Shown here: positions 1 to 5,858 of the stretch, piece after piece | Position numbering within the stretch: the first letter of the stretch is position 1 | Layout: each line of letters begins with the position of its first letter | Assembly (NCBI GenBank): GCA_934553185.1 | Contig: CAKTFF010000044.1 | Location: 1 to 10,547 of the forward strand | Length of the DNA: 10,547 nucleotides | Direction: 5' to 3' | From: an uncultured Devosia sp. | Lineage (GTDB): Bacteria > Pseudomonadota > Alphaproteobacteria > Rhizobiales > Devosiaceae | The notes under the pieces: generated by a model | The model's input: the letters and a program-made list of their open reading frames with translations, nothing else | Database searches by the model: none | Told to the model about the DNA's origin: nothing | Program-made: the position numbers and the translations under genes

Positions 1-1
1 G

Positions 2-46
2 GTGACCCTGGGCGAGCACGACCTGGATCTCGTGGCCATCGCTTAG
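2..46 (+). CDS. 3' end of an unidentified plus-strand gene (partial)
   Basis: An open frame enters from the left edge and ends at a TAG at 44-46. It gives a 14-residue tail, VTLGEHDLDLVAIA. Twelve of its fourteen codons end in G or C, as in the real genes nearby, whereas the opposite strand reads as an Arg/Ser-rich shadow. The stop lies 22 bases before the end of the minus-strand rhomboid gene, so the two would be convergent. The fragment is too short to assign a family, and it could still be non-coding. Confidence 0.4.
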   Translation: MTLGEHDLDLVAIA

Positions 47-68
47 CCTCGATCGCCCGGCAACGTCT

Positions 69-803
69 CTAATGCCGCCGCTCAAACAAACCCACCATCA
101 GCAGCCCGGCAAAGAATCCGCCAAGATGCGCCTGCCAGGCGACCGACATCTGCATGCCGGTGACCAGCGGCAACAGGGGCACGGCTGCGTTCAGCACCAC
201 CCAGATCAAGACAAAGAGCCGCGCCCGGCTGTCCGCCAACAGCTCGCGCAGTGAGGCCAGCCTTCGTCCCACAACCACCCGCTCGCCTGTTTCGGGGTTC
301 TGTGACACGATCACCGGCTGGAAGATAAACCGGCAGGCGGCGCCCGTTAGTCCCGCCACCCCGCCCGACGCGCCGATCAGATACGCCCCGGTATCGAGCG
401 TCGTGACCGCGAACAGCGCCGCACCAGCCGCTGCCGACGCAAAGAACATGGCCAACATCGCCCCGGCCCCATAGCGGCGCGACACGGGCGTGGCGAATAT
501 GGCGAACCACGCCACATTGACCAGCAGATGCTGCCAGCCGCCATGCAGCAGCGCATGAGTGAACGGCGTCCAGATCAGCGGCACCGCGAGGGATGGATCC
601 TCGGCAGTGGCCAGTATCCGCAGGGGCTGGAAAGCCAGCCAGAACACCAGCTGCACCTGCCCGTCCGGGTTAAGGAAGAAGGTTGACACGATGTGAATGG
701 CGGCCAGCACGGCGATCGTGGCGGTCACCGCGCCCGGCAACAGAAACACCGGCTCACGGCCGCTACCCTCCGGCTCAGCAGGTGTTTGGTTGTGTTCATT
801 CAT
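69..803 (-). CDS. Rhomboid family intramembrane serine protease
   Basis: This is a 244-residue membrane protein that should cleave transmembrane substrates within the inner membrane. The rhomboid hallmarks are present: the HxxxN motif (His92-Asn96, in HGGWQHLLVN), the catalytic serine motif GASGG with Ser146, and the catalytic histidine His226 in AHLGGFFAG. About six hydrophobic segments can be seen. A polar, arginine-rich loop of roughly 35 residues (about 157-193) sits between the Ser helix and the next helix, so it should be cytoplasmic. The ATG at 803 is preferred over an in-frame upstream start at 866 because GGAG (811-814) lies 7 bases before it and the upstream extension looks non-coding. 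The gene is divergent from the PAS_5 gene, sharing an intergenic region with a CtrA-type box. The substrate is unknown. Family assignment is firm. Confidence 0.93.
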   Translation of the reverse strand: MNEHNQTPAEPEGSGREPVFLLPGAVTATIAVLAAIHIVSTFFLNPDGQVQLVFWLAFQPLRILATAEDPSLAVPLIWTPFTHALLHGGWQHLLVNVAWFAIFATPVSRRYGAGAMLAMFFASAAAGAALFAVTTLDTGAYLIGASGGVAGLTGAACRFIFQPVIVSQNPETGERVVVGRRLASLRELLADSRARLFVLIWVVLNAAVPLLPLVTGMQMSVAWQAHLGGFFAGLLMVGLFERRH

Positions 804-875
804 GCTTTGGCTCCAACTTGCTGCGATCCTGCCGCTTGCGCTTCTCTTTTCCACATTGCGCCACAAGCGTTAACC

Positions 876-890
876 TTAAGTCTTCTTTAA
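876..890. promoter_or_regulatory. Candidate CtrA box (TTAA-N7-TTAA)
   Basis: TTAA at 876-879 and TTAA at 887-890 are separated by exactly seven bases, which is the full CtrA consensus of alphaproteobacteria. A further TTAACC begins at 870. TTAA is rare in this G+C-rich window and occurs mostly between genes. The box lies between the divergent rhomboid (start 803) and PAS_5 (start 980) genes and could act on either. That CtrA binds here is inference. Confidence 0.5.
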
Positions 891-912
891 GAGCGCTTTT
901 CGGCTCCCCTTG

Positions 913-954
913 GGCCAATGTCTGGCCGTGCGGCAAAGGCGCTCCGGGGGAGCG
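913..954 (+). other. Two short perfect stem-loops in the PAS_5 leader
   Basis: GGCCA (913-917) pairs with TGGCC (923-927) around a 5-base loop. CGCTCC (940-945) pairs perfectly with GGAGCG (949-954) around GGG. The second hairpin ends 25 bases before the PAS_5 start codon. No U-tract follows, so neither is a typical intrinsic terminator. They could be chance in G+C-rich DNA, an operator, or leader structure. Confidence 0.3.
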
Positions 955-979
955 TCTGCCCGGGTCGGCGGAACAGATT

Positions 980-1630
980 ATGCAAAAGCAAAGCACCAGG
1001 ACGCTCTACGAATACTGGAACGCCATCCGTGGCGCGCGCAGCGCTCCCGACCGCAAGGATATCGACCCCACCCGCATCCGGGACGCGCTGGCCAACACCT
1101 TCATTCTCGAACTCGACGAGAGCGACGGCTTCTCCTTCCGCCTCGCCGGCTCGCATCTGTGCTCGAGCTATTGCCGCGAACTCAAGAACCGCTCCTTTTC
1201 CGGCCTCTGGCACGAACGTGACCATGACGCCATGGAAACGCTGATCCGCGCCGTCACTGAAGATCACGCCGTTGCCCTCGTCACCTTCCAGGGCTCCACT
1301 GCGGTCCACACCAAGGTCTCCTTTGAAACCATCTTGATGCCGCTGCGGCACAATGGCTCCACTCACACCCGCCTCCTTGGTGCCATGACCGCGCTTGATG
1401 ATCCCTATTGGCTCGGCGTCCAGCCCATCATGGAACAGCGCATCACCGGCCTTCGGCTGATCTGGCCCGACGACATCGCCCTCGAAGAAACCGCCCGCGA
1501 GGTGGCCACCAATGTGGGGAGCGAACTGACCTATTCCAGTGCCGCCCCTGTCGGCATGCCCGCAACCGTTTATGGCCGAACCGCCCGCCGCTATGCCCAC
1601 CTTGCGGTGATCGACGGCGGCCGACAGTAA
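980..1630 (+). CDS. PAS domain-containing protein (PAS_5 / DUF1457 family)
   Basis: This 216-residue soluble protein has a family-typical beginning (TRTLYEYWNAIRGARSAPDR, then IDPTRIRDALANTFILE). The PAS-like core spans about residues 40-145, with FRLAGSHLCSSYCRELK, FSGLW, MPLRHNG and RLLGAMTAL followed by PYWLG. No kinase, cyclase or DNA-binding domain is attached, so it is a stand-alone sensor or adaptor of unknown ligand. Such single-domain PAS_5 proteins are common in Hyphomicrobiales, and I know no firm function for them. The frame stays open upstream to 683, but the ATG at 980 matches the family N-terminus and has a weak GGAA (970-973) at suitable spacing. The PilZ gene follows 115 bases downstream on the same strand. 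Confidence 0.88.
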   Translation: MQKQSTRTLYEYWNAIRGARSAPDRKDIDPTRIRDALANTFILELDESDGFSFRLAGSHLCSSYCRELKNRSFSGLWHERDHDAMETLIRAVTEDHAVALVTFQGSTAVHTKVSFETILMPLRHNGSTHTRLLGAMTALDDPYWLGVQPIMEQRITGLRLIWPDDIALEETAREVATNVGSELTYSSAAPVGMPATVYGRTARRYAHLAVIDGGRQ

Positions 1631-1692
1631 GCAAGGTGCTAAGTATTTGCCGCGCCTGTGGCTGACGCTTTGTTGATCGGCAATACACTGCG

Positions 1693-1696
1693 TTAA
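1693..1696 (+). promoter_or_regulatory. TTAACC half-site in the PAS_5-PilZ gap (weak)
   Basis: The 115-base gap between PAS_5 and PilZ holds one TTAACCA motif resembling a CtrA half-site, about 50 bases before the PilZ start. No second TTAA lies at the proper spacing, and there is no clear -10/-35 pair or terminator. A weak 6-base stem (AGGTGC at 1634 with GCGCCT at 1652) has no U-tract. Confidence 0.2.
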
Positions 1697-1745
1697 CCAA
1701 GACCGATTAGCTTGTTGTGCAAACACGAGCTTTTTGGTCCGCCCG

Positions 1746-2378
1746 ATGCTTAGCGACGACCTTCCTTCCCGGCAATTCATCGCCCCTGCCCGCACCCGTG
1801 CGGACAAGGCCAAGTTCCAGCGCGTCCACGTGTCGGTTCTGGGCCGCTACATGCTTGCCGACCGTCGCGAGTTTCCCTGCCAGATTCTGGAAATGTCCCC
1901 GGGTGACGCTCTGGTCATCGCGCCGGTGGCCGGCCTTGCGGGCGAAAAGGTCATCGCCTATGTGGACCATGTGGGCCGCATCGAGGGCACCATCATCAGC
2001 CCGATCGAGGGTGGCTTCCAGATGGACATCGCCGCCTCGCCGCGCAAGCGCGACAAGATGGCCGCCCAACTGACCTGGCTGGCAAACAAGGACATCCTCA
2101 ACCTGCCCGAGGATCGTCGCCACGAACGCGTCGTGCCCGACATTCGCCATTCCACCGTCGTTCTTGACGATGGCCGGCGCTACAACTGCAAGATCATCGA
2201 CATTTCTCTCTCCGGCGCCGCTATCGAGCTCGACGTGCGCCCGGCTATGGGCACTCCGGTCACGCTGGGTCGGATGCGCGCCCGCGTCGTCCGTCACTTC
2301 CAGAATGGCGTGGCGGTGGAGTTCGCCTCCGCGCAGGAGATGATCACCGTCATCCAGCAGAACCTGCGCATGAACTAG
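1746..2378 (+). CDS. PilZ domain protein, one canonical and one degenerate domain
   Basis: This is a 210-residue cytoplasmic protein. The C-terminal domain (about 122-200) carries both c-di-GMP signatures: RxxxR at Arg124-Arg128 (DRRHERV) and D/NxSxxG at Asp152-Ser154-Gly157 (DISLSG). It should therefore bind c-di-GMP. Residues about 20-95 resemble a second PilZ-like barrel (FQRV, then CQILEMSPGD, then GGFQMDI) but lack the first arginine and the complete NxSxxG motif, so this half probably binds no nucleotide. There is no output domain, so it should act through a partner, for example in motility, exopolysaccharide or surface control. The ATG at 1746 is preferred over TTG at 1734, but neither has a good ribosome binding site. 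A CtrA-like TTAACC half-site lies 50 bases upstream. The secreted cysteine peptidase gene follows. Confidence 0.9.
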   Translation: MLSDDLPSRQFIAPARTRADKAKFQRVHVSVLGRYMLADRREFPCQILEMSPGDALVIAPVAGLAGEKVIAYVDHVGRIEGTIISPIEGGFQMDIAASPRKRDKMAAQLTWLANKDILNLPEDRRHERVVPDIRHSTVVLDDGRRYNCKIIDISLSGAAIELDVRPAMGTPVTLGRMRARVVRHFQNGVAVEFASAQEMITVIQQNLRMN

Positions 2379-2505
2379 ACCGGCCTTGTCGTGGTTAATG
2401 CCCGCAAAATCCAATCCATAAAACACGCATAAAAACTACACGGCACTTTTCGCATCGGCCTAAAGCGGCCTCCGTAACGTGGTCTCCATCGGGGAGATCA
2501 CAGAA
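2379..2505. other. Intergenic region, probable promoter of the cysteine peptidase gene
   Basis: This 127-base gap contains an A+T-rich patch around 2405-2440 that is unusual for the window, and a GGTTAA (2393-2398), which is a TTAACC half-site on the minus strand. No convincing hairpin with a U-tract follows the PilZ gene, so read-through from it is possible. No -35/-10 pair could be assigned with confidence. Confidence 0.3.
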
Positions 2506-3129
2506 ATGCATGCGAACACCAAGGGACTGCTGGCCGCCATCATCGGCCTCGCTCTGGCTCTGAGCGGCCCGGCCCTGGCGTTTGAAGCAAGTGATGTGGC
2601 CTTCATCCAGACCGCAGCCACCGCCACCAGCATTCCTGTTGGCCACGCCGAGTTCTGCCAGGCCCGCCCACTCGAGTGCCAGCCCAACAGCAACCCCGTC
2701 GCCACCGTGCCGCTCACCGAAGCGCTCTGGATGCAGCTGCTCTCGATCAATGCCGGCGTCAACGGAGCCGTGGTGCCGGTCACCGACGAACAGCTCTACC
2801 AGACCTCTGAATTCTGGACCTATCCCAACGGCTATGGCGACTGCGAAGATTACGCGCTGCTCAAGCGCCGCGAACTGATCAATGCCGGCTGGCCGGCCAG
2901 CACGCTGCTGCTCGCCGTGGTCAAGCAGGCCAATGGCGAAGGCCATGCCGTGCTGATGGTGCGCACCGACCGGGGCGACCTGGTACTCGACAATCAGGTC
3001 GGCTCGGTCGATCTGTGGAGCCAGACCCCCTACAAGTTCATCAAGCGCCAGTCCCAGGCCGATGCCGGCCAGTGGGTGGACATGATCGACACCCGCGACA
3101 TCGTCACCGCGACGGCCGCCATCAACTAA
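2506..3129 (+). CDS. Secreted transglutaminase-like cysteine peptidase (BTLCP, LapG-type fold)
   Basis: This 207-residue protein begins with a signal peptide, with a likely cut after Ala-Leu-Ala at residue 25, so it should be periplasmic. The Cys-His-Asp triad is visible as Cys113 in YGDCEDYALLK, His147 in GEGHAVLMV and Asp162 in DLVLDN. This is the pattern of PF06035, the family that includes LapG, which cleaves a surface adhesin under c-di-GMP control. Cys51 and Cys58 could form a disulfide. The ATG at 2506 has GGGGAG (2491-2496) at 9 bases and gives a clean signal peptide, so it is preferred over GTG at 2479. It follows the PilZ gene, which suits a c-di-GMP or surface role, but no LapD- or LapA-like gene is in the window and many alphaproteobacterial members have no known substrate. 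Confidence 0.9.
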   Translation: MHANTKGLLAAIIGLALALSGPALAFEASDVAFIQTAATATSIPVGHAEFCQARPLECQPNSNPVATVPLTEALWMQLLSINAGVNGAVVPVTDEQLYQTSEFWTYPNGYGDCEDYALLKRRELINAGWPASTLLLAVVKQANGEGHAVLMVRTDRGDLVLDNQVGSVDLWSQTPYKFIKRQSQADAGQWVDMIDTRDIVTATAAIN

Positions 3130-3145
3130 GCTTGCTTGAACAAAT

Positions 3146-3173
3146 AAGGCCGGCCTCGGGTGAGACCAGCCTT
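3146..3173 (-). terminator. Imperfect hairpin, probable minus-strand terminator
   Basis: Arms at 3146-3157 and 3162-3173 pair at 10 of 12 positions around a GGGT loop. Read on the minus strand, the stem is followed by TTATTTGTT, a moderate U-rich tract. On the plus strand it is followed by ACTG. It therefore best fits the end of the minus-strand membrane gene that stops at 3309, leaving a 3' untranslated region of about 135 bases. It also lies just after the plus-strand peptidase gene and may act both ways. Confidence 0.5.
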
Positions 3174-3308
3174 ACTGCCGATGTCTACTGTGACGGTAGC
3201 CATCGCCCGCTTTGCCCCGGGCGCAACCCCTGTGGGCCACGCGCCGCATGCTCCCCGTCCAGGGAGGCCCGGAATCATGCCTGAGGCGTGCGGAACTCCT
3301 TGCGCGGG
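3174..3308. other. Non-coding stretch, 3' region of the membrane gene
   Basis: No convincing reading frame was found here. Two small hairpins occur: CTCCC/GGGAG (3251-3266) and CATGCC/GGCGTG with one wobble pair (3276-3290). Neither has a U-tract. This is most simply the untranslated 3' part of the minus-strand membrane gene transcript. Confidence 0.4.
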
Positions 3309-3629
3309 CTAGTATCGGATGGCGACATAAAGGCCCATGAACAGCAGGCCCGTAACGAAGGCCCAGCTGAACGCCACCAGGGCGGACACCAGCGCCGACG
3401 GCATCGAGATCGTGCCATTCTCCTCGTGCTGCCAGCCCATCTGCAGCATGATATAGGGCCCGCAAACAAAGCTCATCAGCAGGTTGCCCATAGACGCGAT
3501 AAAGGTCGTGCCGTCATAGCGCAGCATGGCCTGCTGCCGCGCCACCCATTGGTAAAGATGCGTTCCCGCACCTGCCAGGCAGAGTCCCACTCCGATCAGG
3601 AACGCCGCGAGAAGCAATTCTTTGGTCAT
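3309..3629 (-). CDS. Small three-helix membrane protein of unknown function
   Basis: This 106-residue inner-membrane protein has hydrophobic segments at about residues 5-26, 42-62 and 78-103. The central part, GNLLMSFVCGPYIMLQMGWQ, and the following NGTISM look conserved-family-like, and I associate this pattern with a small rhizobial family annotated DUF6949 (from memory, unverified). No catalytic motif is visible. The ATG at 3629 is chosen over an in-frame GTG at 3638 because GGGGTGG lies at a workable distance before it. It is divergent from the anchored protein at 3742, with a CtrA-type box between them. Confidence 0.78.
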   Translation of the reverse strand: MTKELLLAAFLIGVGLCLAGAGTHLYQWVARQQAMLRYDGTTFIASMGNLLMSFVCGPYIMLQMGWQHEENGTISMPSALVSALVAFSWAFVTGLLFMGLYVAIRY

Positions 3630-3668
3630 GCCATCCACCCCTGCCGATCCGAAACCCCGCTCGGTTTC

Positions 3669-3683
3669 TTAACGCTTCATTAA
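3669..3683. promoter_or_regulatory. Candidate CtrA box (TTAA-N7-TTAA)
   Basis: TTAA at 3669-3672 and TTAA at 3680-3683 are separated by exactly seven bases, matching the CtrA consensus. The box lies 40 bases before the minus-strand membrane gene (start 3629) and 59 bases before the plus-strand gene at 3742. A third TTAA occurs at 3731-3734. This is the second perfect match in the window, and both sit in divergent promoter regions. Binding is inferred. Confidence 0.5.
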
Positions 3684-3741
3684 GCATATTGGGGTCCTGC
3701 TGTAGTGTCACGCTCCCTCGGTTCCACTGGTTAATTTCGCG

Positions 3742-4416
3742 ATGAACGCGCGCGCCGAACCGGCCAGCCGCCCTTTGGGCCGCTCCGCCCTCATCTACAA
3801 TCTGGCCGGCATCGCCGTGCTGGTGCTGCTGTTGTGCGTGGCCGTGGCCTATCTGATCGACGAACTCGGCCGCGCTGATCGCCGTCCGGTGCCAAGCCTG
3901 GGCGACACCAACCCCGTCACACTGACTCTGTCGGGACGCGATCTGTCCATCCCGCAAAGCTGGTTTCGCTATGGCGAGCAGATCCGCGCAGGCTTCACCG
4001 ATCAGGTGGACCTCCAAGTGCCCTTATCCGTTGATGGCACTTCTGCCATGTCGGTCGATATTTCACTTCTCCCCCGCAGCCGCGCGCGCACCAGCGCAAG
4101 CCTGCTCGACAGCGTCTACCTGCATCAGTTCGGAGAAGGGTCGCTCGAAGGCGTAATAGGTCTTGTCGGCAAGCCTATGCATGACGATGATGGCTTCACC
4201 GGCGAAAGCGTCTGGTACGACGCCCTCTCGCCCAATCCATTCGTCGCCAAATGTCTCGACCCGGTCGAGACCGGCGGCGCGGCGCAATGCGTCCGCACCG
4301 TTTACCTGCCCAGCGGTATCGCCGCAGTGTATCGCTTTGACGCCGCGATGCTTCCATCGTGGCGCCAGTTCGATGGTGAGATGGAGCGCTGGCTGAGCGC
4401 CATCAACGCCTGGTAG
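3742..4416 (+). CDS. Single-pass membrane-anchored protein of unknown function
   Basis: This 224-residue protein has a short positively charged N-terminus, one transmembrane segment at about residues 17-38, and a roughly 185-residue domain that should be periplasmic. I do not recognise a named family. Visible features are an SLSG-like strand region (59-75, with IPQSWFRYG), an acidic DDDGF stretch (148-152), and Cys171 and Cys183, which could form a disulfide in the periplasm. The end is tryptophan-rich (SWRQFDGEMERWLSAINAW). Codon use matches its neighbours. The ATG at 3742 has no clear ribosome binding site but fits the transmembrane topology. Its stop is only 2 bases from the stop of the convergent DUF1801 gene. 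Confidence 0.82.
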   Translation: MNARAEPASRPLGRSALIYNLAGIAVLVLLLCVAVAYLIDELGRADRRPVPSLGDTNPVTLTLSGRDLSIPQSWFRYGEQIRAGFTDQVDLQVPLSVDGTSAMSVDISLLPRSRARTSASLLDSVYLHQFGEGSLEGVIGLVGKPMHDDDGFTGESVWYDALSPNPFVAKCLDPVETGGAAQCVRTVYLPSGIAAVYRFDAAMLPSWRQFDGEMERWLSAINAW

Positions 4417-4418
4417 CT

Positions 4419-4847
4419 CTAGCCCGCGGCCTGCTTGACCAGCGCCGCAATGCGCGCCTCTTCCGCATCCGTTAACTGGAGCAGCGCATAGGCCGATGGC
4501 CACATATTGCCATCGTCGAGCCGTGCATCCTCGTTGAAGCCAAGCGTCGCATAGCGCACCTTGAACTTGGTGGCGCTCTGGAAAAAGCACACGACCTTTC
4601 CATCGCTGTTGGCATAGGCCGGCATGCCATACCAGGTCTTGGCCTTGAGCTGTGGCGCCACTTCCTTGATCAATGCATGGATCCGTTCGGCCATGGCACG
4701 ATCGGCGGGCTCCATCTCGTCGATCTTGCTGAGGCAATCAGCCTCGCCAGCCGCCTTGCCACCCTTCTTGGTCTCGCGCGCCCGCTCTTTCATCGCCTCC
4801 CGTTCTTCAGGCGAAAACCCATCATCCTTGCTTGCCTTGCCAGCCAT
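4419..4847 (-). CDS. DUF1801 / YdhG-like family protein
   Basis: This 142-residue soluble protein has a lysine/glutamate-rich head (about 1-35), then a DUF1801-type domain: IHALIKEVAPQLKAKTWYGMPAY, then VVCFFQSATKFKVRYATLGF, then a C-terminal helix EEARIAALVKQA. The fold is related to frataxin/CyaY-like proteins, and some members are annotated as iron chaperones, but no function is established and I see no metal site. A perfect AGGAGG (4853-4858) lies 5 bases before the ATG and overlaps the stop of the upstream small membrane gene, so translation is likely coupled. It is the last gene of the arsR operon. DUF1801 proteins often sit beside ArsR and SRPBCC genes. Confidence 0.88.
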   Translation of the reverse strand: MAGKASKDDGFSPEEREAMKERARETKKGGKAAGEADCLSKIDEMEPADRAMAERIHALIKEVAPQLKAKTWYGMPAYANSDGKVVCFFQSATKFKVRYATLGFNEDARLDDGNMWPSAYALLQLTDAEEARIAALVKQAAG

Positions 4848-4856
4848 GATTTCCTC

Positions 4857-5069
4857 CTAGTTGCTGATCTGCTTGCCGCGCCACTTGCCTCGATGGGGCA
4901 ACATGAACATGTAAAGCCCGCTCGCCATCAGAAGCAGCAATGGCGGTAACGGCAGGTAATAAAGCCAGGGCAAATCCTGCCCCAAGGCCAGCGCGGCGAT
5001 GTTGGCAAACACCGTCAGCGTGAACGCCATCGAGACCCACCGGTGCGACTGTCGTATCCACTTGGCCAT
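4857..5069 (-). CDS. Small two-helix membrane protein of unknown function
   Basis: This 70-residue protein has two hydrophobic helices at about 11-29 and 36-57 and a basic tail (HRGKWRGKQ), suggesting both ends are cytoplasmic. GGGGGGA (5076-5082) lies 6 bases before the ATG. It starts 26 bases after the SRPBCC stop and ends 9 bases before the DUF1801 start, so it is the third gene of the arsR operon. I do not recognise a family. A membrane protein is not the usual partner in ArsR-SRPBCC-DUF1801 groups. Confidence 0.75.
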   Translation of the reverse strand: MAKWIRQSHRWVSMAFTLTVFANIAALALGQDLPWLYYLPLPPLLLLMASGLYMFMLPHRGKWRGKQISN

Positions 5070-5095
5070 GTTCTATCCCCCCGATCGGCGCAGGC

Positions 5096-5506
5096 TCAGT
5101 CGAGCTTGGCCAATACTTCTTCCATCTGGTCGAAATAGTGCGGCCAGGCCTGCTGCGCCCCCTGGAATGCATAGTCCTGGTCTGGGCGGAAACCGACCTG
5201 CTCCAGCCGCAGATGAGTGCCCGTCTGGGTCTCGGTCAGCGTCCAAGTGACCATGCTTTCCAGCCCGAAGGCGTCCCAGCTATAGGCAATGCTCTTGTTC
5301 GGCTCGATAGCCGTAACGCGGCACTCAACCGAGCCCCAGTCCTCGCTGAAGGTGAAGGGACGGCCGAGCACGAGCTCGAAGTCGTTCCCCATCAGCCATT
5401 CACGGATCAGATGCGGCTGCGTCAGCGCGCGCCAGACCTTGGCCGGCTTGTGGGCAAGGTGACGCTCCACGATCACCGTTCTGATTTCGGGCTGATTGCT
5501 GGTCAT
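5096..5506 (-). CDS. SRPBCC / AHSA1-type (START-like) domain protein
   Basis: This 136-residue soluble protein has the one-domain helix-grip fold expected to bind a hydrophobic ligand. Family features are an N-terminal strand with the VWRALTQPHLIREWL helix (24-38), a central sheet (FTFSEDWGSVECRVTAIEPNK), WTL and THLRLEQVGF strands, and a C-terminal amphipathic helix (WPHYFDQMEEVLAKL). The ligand cannot be read from the sequence. The ATG at 5506 overlaps the arsR stop as ATGA, and AGGAT (5513-5517) lies 6 bases upstream, so it is chosen over a frame extension into arsR. Coupling of an ArsR repressor with such a protein is a very common arrangement. Confidence 0.92.
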   Translation of the reverse strand: MTSNQPEIRTVIVERHLAHKPAKVWRALTQPHLIREWLMGNDFELVLGRPFTFSEDWGSVECRVTAIEPNKSIAYSWDAFGLESMVTWTLTETQTGTHLRLEQVGFRPDQDYAFQGAQQAWPHYFDQMEEVLAKLD

Positions 5507-5826
5507 TGATCCATCCTGTTGAGCAGATTTTCGAGGTCGTCGAAGCGGCTTTCCCAATAGCCTGCCATCTGACTGGTCCAATCCACTAGCGGCGCCAGTG
5601 CCTCACGACGGGCGCTGTAATGGGTTTGCCGTCCATCCTGGCGGCCCTGCACCATGCCGGCATCGCGCAGCACGCTGAGATGCCGCGACACCACCGGCTG
5701 CGACACGCCCGCGCCCGCGGTCAGCGCCCCGACCGTTGTTTCTCCTTCGCGGCACAAGCGCTCGAAGATCGCCCTTCGCGTTGGGTCGGCCAGCGTCTTG
5801 AACAAGGCATCCTGCGCCGTTTGCAT
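5503..5826 (-). CDS. ArsR-family winged-helix transcriptional repressor
   Basis: This 107-residue DNA-binding protein has a start typical of the family (FKTLADPTRRAIFERL, 9-24) and a helix-turn-helix at about 32-58 with recognition helix SQPVVSRHLSVLRDAG. The wing follows (GRQDGRQTHYS). It has only one cysteine (Cys25) and no CxC metal motif in the recognition region, so it is probably not an arsenic or metal sensor; members paired with SRPBCC proteins usually lack these ligands. GGAGAGG (5832-5838) lies 5 bases before the ATG. An inverted repeat over its own promoter suggests autorepression of the four-gene operon. Confidence 0.93.
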   Translation of the reverse strand: MQTAQDALFKTLADPTRRAIFERLCREGETTVGALTAGAGVSQPVVSRHLSVLRDAGMVQGRQDGRQTHYSARREALAPLVDWTSQMAGYWESRFDDLENLLNRMDQ

Positions 5827-5839
5827 TCATACCTCTCCA

Positions 5840-5858
5840 GCTATGTTTAACTCATAGC
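5840..5858. promoter_or_regulatory. Candidate ArsR operator (inverted repeat)
   Basis: GCTATG (5840-5845) and CATAGC (5853-5858) form a perfect inverted repeat with a 7-base A+T-rich spacer. It overlaps the proposed -10 element of the arsR promoter and ends just before the ribosome binding site. A third related element, AGCTATAG (5864-5871), lies within the promoter spacer. The size and position fit an autorepressor site. Binding is inferred. Confidence 0.5.

Noticed and set aside
683..979. N-terminal extension of the PAS_5 gene
   Set aside because: The added 99 residues overlap the divergent rhomboid gene and its promoter, and the PAS_5 family begins at the chosen ATG.
887..1813. A long minus-strand open frame opposite the PAS_5 gene
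   Set aside because: It is a Gly/Asp/Ala-rich shadow of a well-supported PAS_5 gene, as expected in G+C-rich DNA.
1707..2946. Minus-strand frames opposite the PilZ and peptidase genes
   Set aside because: They are shadow frames; the plus-strand proteins carry complete PilZ and Cys-His-Asp motifs.
5503..5826. Arsenic- or metal-sensing role for the ArsR protein
   Set aside because: It has a single cysteine and no CxC in the recognition region, and the neighbour is an SRPBCC gene rather than arsenate reductase or a metal pump.
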